A stretch of 64,000 nt of DNA from NCBI RefSeq assembly GCF_003858635.1, contig NZ_RQJO01000009.1:1178001-1242000 (forward strand), in the 5' to 3' direction. The notes under the pieces were generated by a model that saw nothing but the letters and a program-made list of their open reading frames with translations, was not told the origin of the DNA and ran no database searches. Shown here piece by piece: positions 37,406-46,765 of this stretch (positions within the stretch are counted from its first letter, which is position 1; the number at the start of each line of letters is the position of its first letter). Position numbers and translations under genes: made by a program. Origin of the DNA: Larkinella rosea. GTDB taxonomy: Bacteria; Bacteroidota; Bacteroidia; Cytophagales; Spirosomataceae.

Positions 37406-38095
37406 ATGAAAACCATTCTGATCGTTGAAGATGACCGCCGGATTGCCCAGAACATCAGCCGGGGGTTAATGGAAGAAGGTTACCAGACCGAGGTGGCTTA
37501 CGAAGGCTACAACGGCCGGGATCTGGCGCTGCGGCAACCGTTCGATCTGATCATTCTCGACATTAACCTGCCCGGTTTGAACGGTTACGAGGTCTGCCGG
37601 AACATCCGTGCCGAAAAACCGCAGGTGCCCATCATCATGCTGACGGCGCTGGGCGAAATTGAAGACAAGGTGGAAGGGTTGGAGCGCGGGGCAGACGATT
37701 ATCTGGTAAAGCCGTTCGATTTCAGGGAGTTAAGCGCCCGAATTGCCACTTGTTTCCGACGCGCCGATCTGCTGGATAAAACCGTAGCCGACGAAGTGCT
37801 GCGGATTGCCAACCTCGAAGTCAACATTTCCACCAAGCAGGTAAAACGGGCGGACATCCCGATCGACCTGACTGCGCGCGAGTTTGCGCTGCTTGAATAC
37901 CTTGTGCGGAACCGCGGGCGGGTGGTTTCCAAAATGGATCTGGCGGAGAAAGTCTGGAGCCTGAATTTTGATCCCGGTACGAACGTCGTGGAAGTGTATA
38001 TCAATTACTTACGAAAAAAAATCGACCGGGATTTTGAGCCGAAACTGATTCACACCCGCGCCGGGATGGGCTATGTTTTAAAAGTAGAGTCGTAA
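37406..38095 (+). CDS. OmpR-family response regulator of the efflux locus
   Basis: 229 residues. The receiver domain has the acidic pair in VEDDRR, phosphorylation Asp in LIILDINLPGLNG, Thr in MLTALG and Lys in YLVKPFDF. A complete C-terminal winged helix follows (IDLTAREFALLEYLVRN, VVEVYINYLRKKID, RAGMGYVL). It is CusR/CzcR-like by context. One nucleotide separates its stop from the kinase start. Downstream, before the efflux genes, lie 11-bp-period TAA repeats that fit binding by this protein class. A pair of TTAG motifs 11 bp apart at 37320-37334 may serve autoregulation. The 235-nt gap before it holds no gene. Confidence 0.9.
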   Translation: MKTILIVEDDRRIAQNISRGLMEEGYQTEVAYEGYNGRDLALRQPFDLIILDINLPGLNGYEVCRNIRAEKPQVPIIMLTALGEIEDKVEGLERGADDYLVKPFDFRELSARIATCFRRADLLDKTVADEVLRIANLEVNISTKQVKRADIPIDLTAREFALLEYLVRNRGRVVSKMDLAEKVWSLNFDPGTNVVEVYINYLRKKIDRDFEPKLIHTRAGMGYVLKVES

Positions 38096-38096
38096 G

Positions 38097-39464
38097 ATGA
38101 AGATCAGAAACCGGATTGCACTTCAGTTTTCACTCATCGTCGCCACGATTCTCCTCGTATTTTCGGTGGTCATTTATTTTACGACGGCCACGTACAGCCG
38201 CGACGATTTCTACGATCGGCTGAAAAGTAAAGCGCTGACGACCGCCCGGTTTTTGATTCAGGTGAATGAAGTCGATCGCAACCTGCTGAAAATCATCGAC
38301 CGGAACACCCTTACGGCGCTGTATGACGAAAAAGTACTGGTTTTTGATGAAAATAACCGGCTGATTTACGCCAGCGTTGACGATCATATCATTCATTATC
38401 AGCGAAGTTTGCTCAACGAAGTCCGCCAGTTGAAGGAAGTGGAAACCTGGAGCGACGACAACCAGCTGGCCGGTATTCTGTACGAAGAGGGGGGGCGGAA
38501 ACTGGTCGTGCTGGCGTCGGCGAATGACCGGGTGGGCCGGAATAAACAGAAGAATCTCGGCATTACGCTCGTTTGGGGGTTATTGGGCGGCATCAGTGTG
38601 ACGATTGGTCTGGGGATTTTCTTCGCCGGTCAATCGCTGGAACCCATTGACGATATCAACTCGCAGGTTTCGACCATTACGGCGCGGAACCTGCGGCTAC
38701 GGCTCGATGAGGGCGACCGGCGCGACGAAATTGATCAGCTGGCGGTCAATTTCAATGCGGTTTTGGGACGGCTCGAACAGGCTTTTGAGCAACAGCGCAG
38801 CTTTGTTTCCCACGCTTCCCATGAACTCCGGACACCCCTGGCGGCTCTTAAATCCGAAATTCAGCTGGGGCTGCGCCGGCAACTGAAAACCGATGAGTAT
38901 GAAGCGATTTTAACCAATCTTCTATCGGATACCGACCGGCTGATTGGCCTGACGAACAGTTTATTGTTTCTGGCCCGAACGCTCGAAAACATCAGCCAGA
39001 TGCCGCTGGCTCCGGTGCAAATGGAAGAGGTGGTCTTATTTGCGCGGGATGAATTGCTGAGCGCGAAACCCGACTACCGGATTGAATTCGATTACGATAA
39101 TATTCCGGATTCCGAAACTGAAACGACGGTTTCCGGCAATGAAGAACTACTGAAACGGGTGTTGCTCAACCTGATGGACAACGCCTGTAAATATTCCGCC
39201 GACCACACCGCCCGCGTCCGCATCCGGACCGACAACCGCTCGTGTTGGGTGAGCGTCCGCGATCAGGGGATCGGGATGACGCCGGAAGATGCCGTCCTGA
39301 TTTTTGACCCGTTTTACCGCACCTCCAACGCCGTTGGGTACGACGGTTTTGGCATTGGGCTTTCCATTTGCCAGCGGATTCTCGAACTCCACCAGGGCCA
39401 GATTACGGTTGAAAGCCAACTGAACGAAGGCAGTCAGTTTACGATCCAACTGGCCCATTTGTAA
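38097..39464 (+). CDS. HAMP sensor histidine kinase
   Basis: 455 residues. Two membrane helices (about 9-30 and 157-178) flank a periplasmic sensor region of about 125 residues. Then HAMP, HisKA with SHASHELRTPLAALKSEI, N box LMDNACKYS, and G boxes DQGIGM and GFGIGLSIC. It is the cognate kinase of the preceding regulator by position. The sensor region lacks the obvious His/Met clusters of copper or silver sensors, so the metal is not readable. Confidence 0.9.
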   Translation: MKIRNRIALQFSLIVATILLVFSVVIYFTTATYSRDDFYDRLKSKALTTARFLIQVNEVDRNLLKIIDRNTLTALYDEKVLVFDENNRLIYASVDDHIIHYQRSLLNEVRQLKEVETWSDDNQLAGILYEEGGRKLVVLASANDRVGRNKQKNLGITLVWGLLGGISVTIGLGIFFAGQSLEPIDDINSQVSTITARNLRLRLDEGDRRDEIDQLAVNFNAVLGRLEQAFEQQRSFVSHASHELRTPLAALKSEIQLGLRRQLKTDEYEAILTNLLSDTDRLIGLTNSLLFLARTLENISQMPLAPVQMEEVVLFARDELLSAKPDYRIEFDYDNIPDSETETTVSGNEELLKRVLLNLMDNACKYSADHTARVRIRTDNRSCWVSVRDQGIGMTPEDAVLIFDPFYRTSNAVGYDGFGIGLSICQRILELHQGQITVESQLNEGSQFTIQLAHL

Positions 39465-39568
39465 CAACCGATCAGGTGGCGATTGATTCGCATGGGAGAG
39501 GGAAATAAAACCGGGTTATGAAGTAATGCATTGAAATCCAATACGATATGAGCTGAATGTGATTGGGT

Positions 39569-39656
39569 TAGAAAACTTCTAAGTTTTTTTTAACTACTAT
39601 TTAACCTTTTTCTAATTCGCTTTTAACCCACTTCTAACTTCTTTTGGCCAATCTTG
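39569..39656 (+). promoter_or_regulatory. response-regulator array (six TAA at 11-bp period) and promoter of the efflux operon
   Basis: TAA occurs at 39580, 39591, 39602, 39613, 39624 and 39635, exactly 11 bp apart, mostly as CTAA or TTAAC, with a weaker TAG in phase at 39569. The -7-like element CAATCTTG (39649-39656) ends 21 bp after the last TAA start. Spacing and direct orientation fit tandem OmpR-type dimers. The efflux ATG is at 39684. Matching arrays lie at 63281 and 63577. Confidence 0.8.
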
Positions 39657-39683
39657 CATTTCGAAATGTGCTAACCTTTTTTA

Positions 39684-40937
39684 ATGCGCCTGATACTTTG
39701 TTTTTGGTTGACTTGCCTGCTTTCTTTCTCTGGTCAGGCACAGGATTCGTTACGGCTCAATCGACGACAGGCCGACAGCCTTTTTCTTAAAAATAACCTA
39801 TTGCTGCTGGCCGGACGGTTCCGGATCGAAGCCGGACAGGCGCAAATCATTCAGGCCAATTTGTACGATAATCCCACGGCCTCGCTCGAAATAAGTGCTT
39901 ACAATACGGAACAGCATCGGGCTTTGGACGTGGGGCGGCAGGGGCAGAAAATCATATCCGTTCAACAGCTTTTGTATACGGCCGGGAAACGCAACAAACG
40001 CGTCGCGCTGGCACAGGAAACGGCCCGGCTCAATGATTACGAATTCGCCGATTTGCTCCGGTCCCTGCGGTTTGAACTCCGAAGCCGGTTTTTTGACCTG
40101 TATTTCCAACAGGCGACGCTGGCCCGCTACGACCGCCAGATCACGACATTACAGGGAACTGTAACGGCTTTTGAACAGCAATACGACAAAAATAACGTAT
40201 CGCTGCGCGAACTCCTGCGACTGAAAGCATTGCTGTTTCAACTCAACAACGACCGGCTGGAAATTCGGCTCAATCAGGCCGAAAACCAGCAGTTTTTGCG
40301 AACACTGTTGTCGGTCGATCAGCCGATTTTGCCGCAGGTCGACGAAGCGCAATTGCGGATATATCGCTTTCCGAACGAACCGGTTGATTCGCTTCGCAGC
40401 CGGGCGCTTCGGCACCGGGCCGACGTCCTTGCCAATCAATCACTGACGCGGCAATCGGAACTGAATTACACGTTGCAAAAAGCCCTGGCAACGCCGGATT
40501 TGCGGGTTGGCGGAACCTACGACCAGGCCGGGAGCTACGTTCCCAATTACCTCGGCGTTTCGGTGAGCATGGATTTGCCGTTTTTCAACCGGAATCAGGG
40601 GGCCATCAAAGCCGCCCGCAGCCAGATCGATTACCAGAAGCAGATCCAGAATCAGAAAACCGTTCAGGTTGGAAATGAGGTCATTGCAGCTTTGCAAAAA
40701 GTGCAGGAAGTGGAGCGGACGGTGCAGTCGGTCGAGTCGCGGTTTTCGGAACAATTTGAGCTGTTGAATCAGGGGTTGTTTACCAATTTCCAGAAACGAA
40801 ATATTTCCCTGCTGGAATTTATCGACCTGATCGAAACCTACAACGAAAGCACGAAAGAACTGAACCGCCTGAAAGCTGACCGCATCGGTGCCTACGAAGA
40901 ACTGAATTACGTGGTGGGAGAGGAATTATTTAATTAA
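39684..40937 (+). CDS. TolC/CzcC-family outer-membrane efflux protein
   Basis: 417 residues with signal peptide (LLSFSGQAQ). There are long amphipathic helices typical of outer-membrane efflux proteins (RIEAGQAQIIQANLYDNPTA, KRNKRVALAQETARLNDYEF, YQKQIQNQKTVQVGNEVI) and C-terminal LLEFIDLIETYNESTKELN. It forms the outer channel of the following adaptor and RND pump, 7 nt away. The RND class points to divalent metal efflux. Confidence 0.88.
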   Translation: MRLILCFWLTCLLSFSGQAQDSLRLNRRQADSLFLKNNLLLLAGRFRIEAGQAQIIQANLYDNPTASLEISAYNTEQHRALDVGRQGQKIISVQQLLYTAGKRNKRVALAQETARLNDYEFADLLRSLRFELRSRFFDLYFQQATLARYDRQITTLQGTVTAFEQQYDKNNVSLRELLRLKALLFQLNNDRLEIRLNQAENQQFLRTLLSVDQPILPQVDEAQLRIYRFPNEPVDSLRSRALRHRADVLANQSLTRQSELNYTLQKALATPDLRVGGTYDQAGSYVPNYLGVSVSMDLPFFNRNQGAIKAARSQIDYQKQIQNQKTVQVGNEVIAALQKVQEVERTVQSVESRFSEQFELLNQGLFTNFQKRNISLLEFIDLIETYNESTKELNRLKADRIGAYEELNYVVGEELFN

Positions 40938-40944
40938 CGATCTA

Positions 40945-42027
40945 ATGAAACAACTCGTTTGCTGCGTGCTGCTGGGAACACTCGGGCTGGCAACGGCCTG
41001 CCATCAAAAAGCAGAAGTAGAAGAGGCTAAGGCATTTATGATGTCCGACACGATGATGCATCGCATCCGGCTCGACACGGTTTTGCACCAGCCGGTTCGT
41101 TCCGAACTGACGCTGGTCGGGAAAGTGGCCGCCGACGAAAGCAAGGTCATCAAAGTGTTCCCACTGGTGGGTGGAGTCGTGGAGGAAGTAGACGTTGAAC
41201 TGGGCGACTTTGTGAAAAAAGGCCAGCAACTGGCGATTATCCGGTCGGGCGAAGTGGCTGATTTTGAGCGGCAAATGATTCAGGCCCAATCGGATTTGCT
41301 GCTGGCGCAGAAAAACCTGAGCGTGGCCGAAGATCTTTTTGAAAGCAAGCTGAACTCCCAGCGCGAAGTGGTTGCGGCCCGCAAAGACGTGGAAACCGCT
41401 CAGGCCGAACTCAGCCGCGTGAAAGAGATTTTTCAGATTTATGGTCTGGGGAAAACCCCTACGTATACGGTTCGCGCGCCGATCGACGGTTTTGTAATCG
41501 AGAAAAACGTCAACCGGGACATGCAGCTTCGGTCCGACAACGCCGACAACCTGTTCACCGTCGGCCAGATCAGCGACGTTTGGGTATTGGCGAATGTCAA
41601 CGAAAGCGACATCGGCCGGGTGAAAGCCGGGATGCCCGCGAGCGTTCAGACGCTGAGTTATCCCGACCAGCGGTTCAACGGAAAGGTCGATAAGATTTTC
41701 AGTGTCCTCGACCCCGGCACCAAAGCCATGACGATCCGGATTCGGCTGCAAAACGAAGGCATGAAGCTCAAACCGGAAATGCACGCAACGGTAGCGCTGC
41801 GGTTTGATGAGGGCGATCAAATGGCCACGGTGCCGTCCAACGCCGTTATTTTCGATAATTCGAAATACTACGTCATGGTTTTTCGCAGCCGTTCTGACAT
41901 CGAAACGCGCCCGGTGCAGGTTCACAAATTTCTGGGGGACATCGCCTACATCAGCGCCGGTTTGAAACCGGGCGAACAAGTCATCTCGAAGAATCAGCTG
42001 CTGGTTTACGACGCACTTAACGATTAA
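40945..42027 (+). CDS. CzcB/CusB-like periplasmic adaptor (lipoprotein)
   Basis: 360 residues. The lipoprotein signal has Cys in LGLATACHQKAE. Membrane-fusion-protein architecture: barrel-sandwich half GGVVEEVDVELGDFVKKGQQL, helical hairpin AEDLFESKLNSQREVVAAR, second half VRAPIDGFVIEKNVNRDMQL, beta-barrel IGRVKAGMPASVQTL and membrane-proximal domain FLGDIAYISAGLKPGEQVI. It couples the inner-membrane pump to the outer channel. No His-rich metal-binding extension. Confidence 0.88.
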   Translation: MKQLVCCVLLGTLGLATACHQKAEVEEAKAFMMSDTMMHRIRLDTVLHQPVRSELTLVGKVAADESKVIKVFPLVGGVVEEVDVELGDFVKKGQQLAIIRSGEVADFERQMIQAQSDLLLAQKNLSVAEDLFESKLNSQREVVAARKDVETAQAELSRVKEIFQIYGLGKTPTYTVRAPIDGFVIEKNVNRDMQLRSDNADNLFTVGQISDVWVLANVNESDIGRVKAGMPASVQTLSYPDQRFNGKVDKIFSVLDPGTKAMTIRIRLQNEGMKLKPEMHATVALRFDEGDQMATVPSNAVIFDNSKYYVMVFRSRSDIETRPVQVHKFLGDIAYISAGLKPGEQVISKNQLLVYDALND

Positions 42028-42034
42028 TGAGTGA

Positions 42035-42080
42035 ATGAGTGAATAAAGCAAATGCGCCACCGGGGGCTTTATTCACTCAT
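42035..42080 (+). repeat. intercistronic hairpin of GAGTGAAT type
   Basis: A perfect 15-bp inverted repeat (42035-42049 with 42066-42080; arm ATGAGTGAATAAAGC) lies in the 76-nt gap between adaptor and pump genes. Further TGAGTGAA/TTCACTCA copies flank it. A similar sequence occurs at 54179-54260 between PUL genes. There is no T-run, so it is more likely a processing or stability element than a terminator. Confidence 0.65.
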
Positions 42081-42103
42081 TTGCTCATTCACTCATTGAC
42101 TCC

Positions 42104-45100
42104 ATGAACAAATTCATTCGGAATATTGTCGGTTTTTCGCTTAAAAACCGGTTTTTCATTTTCTTCATGACCACGGCGCTGATCATTGCCGGGGTGGTCA
42201 GCTATTTGAATACCCCGCTCGAAGCGTTTCCTGACGTAACCAACACGCAGATCATCGTCGTGACGGAGTGGAATGGCCGGAGCGCCGAAGAAGTGGAGCG
42301 GTTTGTCACCGTGCCGATTGAAGTGGCCATGAATTCAGTGCAGCGGAAAACCAACGTTCGTTCGATCACGATGTTTGGGTTGTCGGTCATCAAAATCATT
42401 TTTGAAGACGATGTGGAAGACTTCTTCGCCCGGCAACAGGTGAATAACCAGCTCCGTACCGTCACGCTTCCCGAAACCGTCGAGCCGGATGTGCAGCCGC
42501 CTTACGGCCCGACGGGCGAAATTTTCCGGTTTACGCTCCAAAGCCAAACGCGCGACAGCCGCGAACTGCTGACGCTGCATAACTGGGTGATCGACCGGCA
42601 ATTGCGATCCGTTCCCGGCGTGGCCGATGTGGTGGCTTTTGGCGGACAGGAAAAAATCTACGAAATCCGGGTGAATCCTACCCAATTGACCAAGTACGAT
42701 TTAACCCCGCTGGAAGTTTACCAGGCTATCACGCGCAGTAACATCAACGTCGGGGGTGATGTCATTGAGCGCAACGGGCAGGCGTATGTTGTGCGGGGGG
42801 TGGGGCTGCTGACGTCAATTCCCGACATCGAAAACATCATCATTGAAGAACTCAACGGCAACCCGGTTTTGGTGCGCAATGTTGCCGAGGTGGCCGAATC
42901 GAGTCTGCCCCGGGTGGGCCAGGTGGGTTTGAACAACAACGACGACGTAGTGGAAGGCATCGTCGTGATGCGCAAAGGCGAGAATCCGAGCGAAATCCTG
43001 AAGCGGGTCAAGGACAAAATCGACGAGCTGAACACCCGGATTCTGCCCGCCGACACGAAAATGGTGACCTTCTACGACCGCGACAACCTCATCGCGTTCT
43101 GTACCCGCACCGTGATGCACAACCTGACCGAAGGCATTATCCTGGTGACGGTGATCGTCTTCATTTTCATGGCCGACTGGCGGACCACCATCATCGTTTC
43201 AATCATCATACCACTGGCCCTGCTGTTTGCGTTCATGTGTCTTCGATTGCGCGGGATGTCAGCCAATTTGCTGTCGATGGGCGCGGTCGATTTCGGAATT
43301 ATCATCGACGGGGCGGTCGTGATGGTCGAAGGGGTTTTCGTAACGCTCGATCACCTGGCGCACAAAAAAGGCATGCCCGCGTTCAACCGCATGTCCAAAC
43401 TCGGTTTGATCAAGAAAACCGGTGGCGATCTGGGGAAGGCGGTTTTCTTCTCCAAACTGATCATTATCACGGCTTTGCTGCCCATTTTTTCGTTCCAGAA
43501 AGTAGAAGGGAAAATGTTCTCCCCGCTGGCCTGGACGCTGGGTTTTGCCCTCTTGGGGGCCTTATTGTACACGCTTACGCTGGTGCCGGTTTTGTGTTCG
43601 ATCCTGTTGCGGAAAAACGTTCGGGAGAAAAATAACGTCATCGTCCGGTTTTTTAATAATTCGGTTACTGCCGGGTTTGAATGGTGTTACGCGCATAAAC
43701 GGCTGAGCTTTTTGCTGGCAACGGCTTTTTTAGGCGTTACTTTTTTCTCGGCCACTCTGCTCGGAACGGAATTTTTACCCCAACTGAACGAAGGCGCTTT
43801 GTGGGTAGAAGCCAAATTGCCGATGAGTTCGTCGCTGAGCGAAACGACCAAAATGGTGCGTGTGCTGCGTAAGAAGCTGATGGAATTTCCGGAAGTAAAC
43901 GGTGTGTTGTCGCAAACCGGTCGTTCCAACGACGGGACGGATCCATCCGGTTTTTATTACGTGCAGATGCAGGTCAACCTGAAACCCAAGGATGACTGGC
44001 AGCGGAAGATTTCGACCGACGAGCTGATCGAGGAAATGGACGGCAAACTCAAACAGTTTCAGGGAATTAACTACAATTATTCGCAACCGATTATCGACAA
44101 CGTGGCCGAAGCCGTGGCCGGGATGAATGCGTCCAATGCCGTCAAGATTTTCGGTGAAGACCTCAACCAGCTCAACGGTCTGGCCAACGAAGTGATTGCC
44201 GCTATCAAGGATGTGCCGGGTATCAAAGACGTCGGTATTCTGCGGAACATCGGTCAGCCCGAAATCAGCGTGTTATTTCACGACCATAAAATGGCGTTAT
44301 ATGGCGTTTCAACCGCTGACGCCCAGGCTGTTATCGAGATGGCGATTGGTGGAAAAACCGCTTCCATTCTCTACGAAGGTGAACGCCGGTTCGACATTCG
44401 GTTGCGGTACGCCGAGAATTACCGGAAGACGGAAGACGACATCATGCGACTCATGGTGCCGACGATGCACGGCAGTAAAATCCCGCTCAGCGAAATTGCG
44501 ACCCTGCGCAAAACCACCGGCCCGGCCTTCATTTACCGCGACCTGAACAAGCGGTTTATTGGCGTCAAATTCTCGGTTCGGGAGCGTGATTTGGGCAGCA
44601 CGATTGCCGAAGCCCAGCACAAAGTGGAGCAGAAACTGAAAAAACTACCCAAGGGCTATTCCATCAACTGGACCGGCGAATTTGAGAATCAGGTTCGGGC
44701 CACCCAGCGGCTCGGGCAGGTGGTTCCGCTGAGTCTGGCGGCTATTTTCGTCATTCTGTTTATTACGTTTGGCAATCCGAAAGACGCCGGCCTGGTGCTG
44801 CTGAACGTGCCATTTGCGCTTATGGGCGGAATTCTGGCGCTGCATGTGACCGGCATCAACTTCGGGATTTCGGCGGGCGTCGGGTTTATCGCCCTGTTTG
44901 GCATCTGCGTCCAGAACGGAGTGATTCTCGTGTCGGTTTTCAACCAGAACCGGGCCGACCGGCAACCCCTCGATGAGGCCATTCGGGAGGGTGTTCGGAG
45001 TCGGATTCGTCCGGTGGTCATGACCGCCCTGATGGCTGCCATTGGCTTGCTGCCCGCAGCCGTCTCGACGGGCATTGGTTCCGAAACCCAAAAACCGCTC

Positions 45101-45241
45101 GCAGTGGTTGTCATTGGCGGTTTGATCACGGCCACAATCCTGACCCTGCTCATTTTCCCGATTCTGTACCGGTATTTCTACCGTAAAGCCGAATCCGAAG
45201 CGAAGCCCTGGCGTCGCCAGCCGCAGGTGCTGGAAGGTTAG
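42104..45241 (+). CDS. CzcA/CusA-type heavy-metal efflux RND pump
   Basis: 1045 residues, normal for the family. Twelve helices in two halves. Helix 4 carries DFGIIIDGAVVMVEG, the charged proton-relay signature of the heavy-metal (HME) RND subfamily. The N-terminus (LKNRFFIFFMTTALIIAG, PLEAFPDVTNTQI) and LPKGYSINWTGEFENQ are also typical. It would expel metal cations using the proton gradient, with the two preceding gene products. Whether the metal is Co/Zn/Cd/Ni or Cu/Ag cannot be settled. Confidence 0.92.
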   Translation: MNKFIRNIVGFSLKNRFFIFFMTTALIIAGVVSYLNTPLEAFPDVTNTQIIVVTEWNGRSAEEVERFVTVPIEVAMNSVQRKTNVRSITMFGLSVIKIIFEDDVEDFFARQQVNNQLRTVTLPETVEPDVQPPYGPTGEIFRFTLQSQTRDSRELLTLHNWVIDRQLRSVPGVADVVAFGGQEKIYEIRVNPTQLTKYDLTPLEVYQAITRSNINVGGDVIERNGQAYVVRGVGLLTSIPDIENIIIEELNGNPVLVRNVAEVAESSLPRVGQVGLNNNDDVVEGIVVMRKGENPSEILKRVKDKIDELNTRILPADTKMVTFYDRDNLIAFCTRTVMHNLTEGIILVTVIVFIFMADWRTTIIVSIIIPLALLFAFMCLRLRGMSANLLSMGAVDFGIIIDGAVVMVEGVFVTLDHLAHKKGMPAFNRMSKLGLIKKTGGDLGKAVFFSKLIIITALLPIFSFQKVEGKMFSPLAWTLGFALLGALLYTLTLVPVLCSILLRKNVREKNNVIVRFFNNSVTAGFEWCYAHKRLSFLLATAFLGVTFFSATLLGTEFLPQLNEGALWVEAKLPMSSSLSETTKMVRVLRKKLMEFPEVNGVLSQTGRSNDGTDPSGFYYVQMQVNLKPKDDWQRKISTDELIEEMDGKLKQFQGINYNYSQPIIDNVAEAVAGMNASNAVKIFGEDLNQLNGLANEVIAAIKDVPGIKDVGILRNIGQPEISVLFHDHKMALYGVSTADAQAVIEMAIGGKTASILYEGERRFDIRLRYAENYRKTEDDIMRLMVPTMHGSKIPLSEIATLRKTTGPAFIYRDLNKRFIGVKFSVRERDLGSTIAEAQHKVEQKLKKLPKGYSINWTGEFENQVRATQRLGQVVPLSLAAIFVILFITFGNPKDAGLVLLNVPFALMGGILALHVTGINFGISAGVGFIALFGICVQNGVILVSVFNQNRADRQPLDEAIREGVRSRIRPVVMTALMAAIGLLPAAVSTGIGSETQKPLAVVVIGGLITATILTLLIFPILYRYFYRKAESEAKPWRRQPQVLEG

Positions 45242-45271
45242 CGAGCCTCATTTTTCAGATTAGTCCGAAAC

Positions 45272-45328
45272 AACGCGGACGTTGCGATTTTCGATTCCTT
45301 TTTAGGGCAAAATCTCGACGTCCGCGTT
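45272..45328 (+). terminator. strong hairpin after the efflux operon
   Basis: An 11-bp perfect stem (AACGCGGACGT at 45272-45282 with ACGTCCGCGTT at 45318-45328) continues inward after a 3-nt internal loop with GATTTT/AAAATC. It lies 31 nt past the pump stop and is followed by CGTTTTACCCC. Likely intrinsic terminator. Confidence 0.75.
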
Positions 45329-45713
45329 CGTTTTACCCCTCAACTTGTAAACTCCCGTAAGTACGGTTGTTGATTGAATCCCCCAAAATGGGTAAATACT
45401 GATGGCGGGTTTGCCATTTCGCGATAAAAGACCGGTTTTATTGTTCAGTATACCTATTTTTTCCGGCTTACTCGTCACCGAAAGCAGGAGTGAGTCGGAA
45501 AAATAAACGTTCTTTGTTCCGGTGGCTTGGTATTTAGTAAGTTCGCAGGAAAAACGCCCGGTTTTCCTTTTTTGCCCGGCTGACCGAGATCTCTTTCCGG
45601 TGCGTAAAGAAGCGATTGAATGGCAAACCTTCGCGAACCTGAAGGTGAATGATTCAACTAGTTCGTAACAATAAAACCGATGAAGAAGCTGATGGCTTCA
45701 TTGTAGTACCAGT
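45329..45713 (+). other. intergenic stretch before the MTHFR-like gene
   Basis: 385 nt with no convincing gene on either strand. A short GAAGC/GCTTC hairpin lies about 25 nt before the ATG at 45714. No riboswitch family was recognised. Confidence 0.4.
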
Positions 45714-46643
45714 ATGTTTCTAGATAAGATTAAATCCGGAGAATCAGGCGTACTGCTTTACGGCATTACTCCTCCCAAAGCCGGAACTCCTCCCGAACGC
45801 ATTGCAGAAATTGCGGGAAAAACGATGGAGCGCCTGTCGGCCCTGGATATCGATGCCCTGGTGGTCTATGATGTGCAGGATGAGTCGGCGCGGACAACCG
45901 AAGAACGCCCTTTTCCATTTATCAATGCGCTGGACCCGTTTGTGTATGCTTCCGGTTATTTGAGTGCGCTGACTGTCCCGAAAATAATCTACCGACCGGC
46001 CGGCAAATTTTCGGCCGTGGAGTTATCCGACTGGCTGGAAGAATTGCACGAAAACCGGTTCTACCCGGTTTTTGTCGGCGTTCCGGCGCCGGATTATCCG
46101 GTAAAGACCAGCCTTCCGGAGGCATACAAGATCTGGAGTAAGCACCAGGATTCTTCCGTTATCGGTGCGGTAACCATTCCTGAACGGCATAAATTGCTGA
46201 ACGATGAAGATGTCAGAATGCTGGATAAGATGAGCTGTGGGGTATCTTACTTCATTTCGCAATGTGTTTTCAATCTGGACTACGCCAGGCAGGTGATCGA
46301 CGATTTGGCCCAGAGTTGTAACCGGCAACAGGTCTCCCCCCCGACGATCATTTTCACGATTACCGCCTGTGGATCGGCCAAAACACTGCAGTTTATGGAG
46401 TGGTTGGGAATTCACGTGCCGGATGAGTTGAAGGAGGAGCTAAAAAAGTCGGACGATATTCTTGAAAAATCGGTCAGGGTAGTTCTGGATATAGCCTCTG
46501 AATTGACGGCCTATTGCCTGGAACGCGCCATCCCCTTCGGCTTCAACATCGAAAGCGTCGCGATTCGGAAAGTCGAAATCGAAGCTTCGATCGATATCGC
46601 GAATGGGATTGGTCAAATGTTGAAAGAGAAAGGATTACGGTAA
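45714..46643 (+). CDS. methylenetetrahydrofolate reductase-like flavoprotein
   Basis: 309 residues, the size of bacterial MetF. The TIM-barrel pattern of the MTHFR superfamily is visible: GVLLYGITPPKAGTPPERIAE, LDALVVYDVQDES, FYPVFVGVPAPDYP, IGAVTIPERH, MLDKMSCGVSYFISQCVFNLDYA, FGFNIESVAIRKVEIEAS. It is divergent from the housekeeping MetF (no FEILPP start), so the substrate may be a related folate or another C1 compound. Monocistronic, between the efflux and polysaccharide loci. Confidence 0.7.
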   Translation: MFLDKIKSGESGVLLYGITPPKAGTPPERIAEIAGKTMERLSALDIDALVVYDVQDESARTTEERPFPFINALDPFVYASGYLSALTVPKIIYRPAGKFSAVELSDWLEELHENRFYPVFVGVPAPDYPVKTSLPEAYKIWSKHQDSSVIGAVTIPERHKLLNDEDVRMLDKMSCGVSYFISQCVFNLDYARQVIDDLAQSCNRQQVSPPTIIFTITACGSAKTLQFMEWLGIHVPDELKEELKKSDDILEKSVRVVLDIASELTAYCLERAIPFGFNIESVAIRKVEIEASIDIANGIGQMLKEKGLR

Positions 46644-46765
46644 TCCATGGCTTGCAGCAACCGATCACACCGAAACTGCAACGGGGCTGGTTTCGACTGG
46701 CGGCAAGGACGGTGAATTCAGCTGTAAACGAAGTTCTGGTTATCTAATCATCAATCGGTGGTCGG

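Noticed and set aside
40942-42060. 372-codon minus frame opposite the adaptor gene
   Set aside because: The plus strand encodes a complete adaptor protein; the antisense frame is His/Phe-rich without a recognisable domain.
45475-45657. 60-codon minus frame in the gap before the MTHFR-like gene
   Set aside because: No motif, no membrane or signal segment and a chance-like composition.
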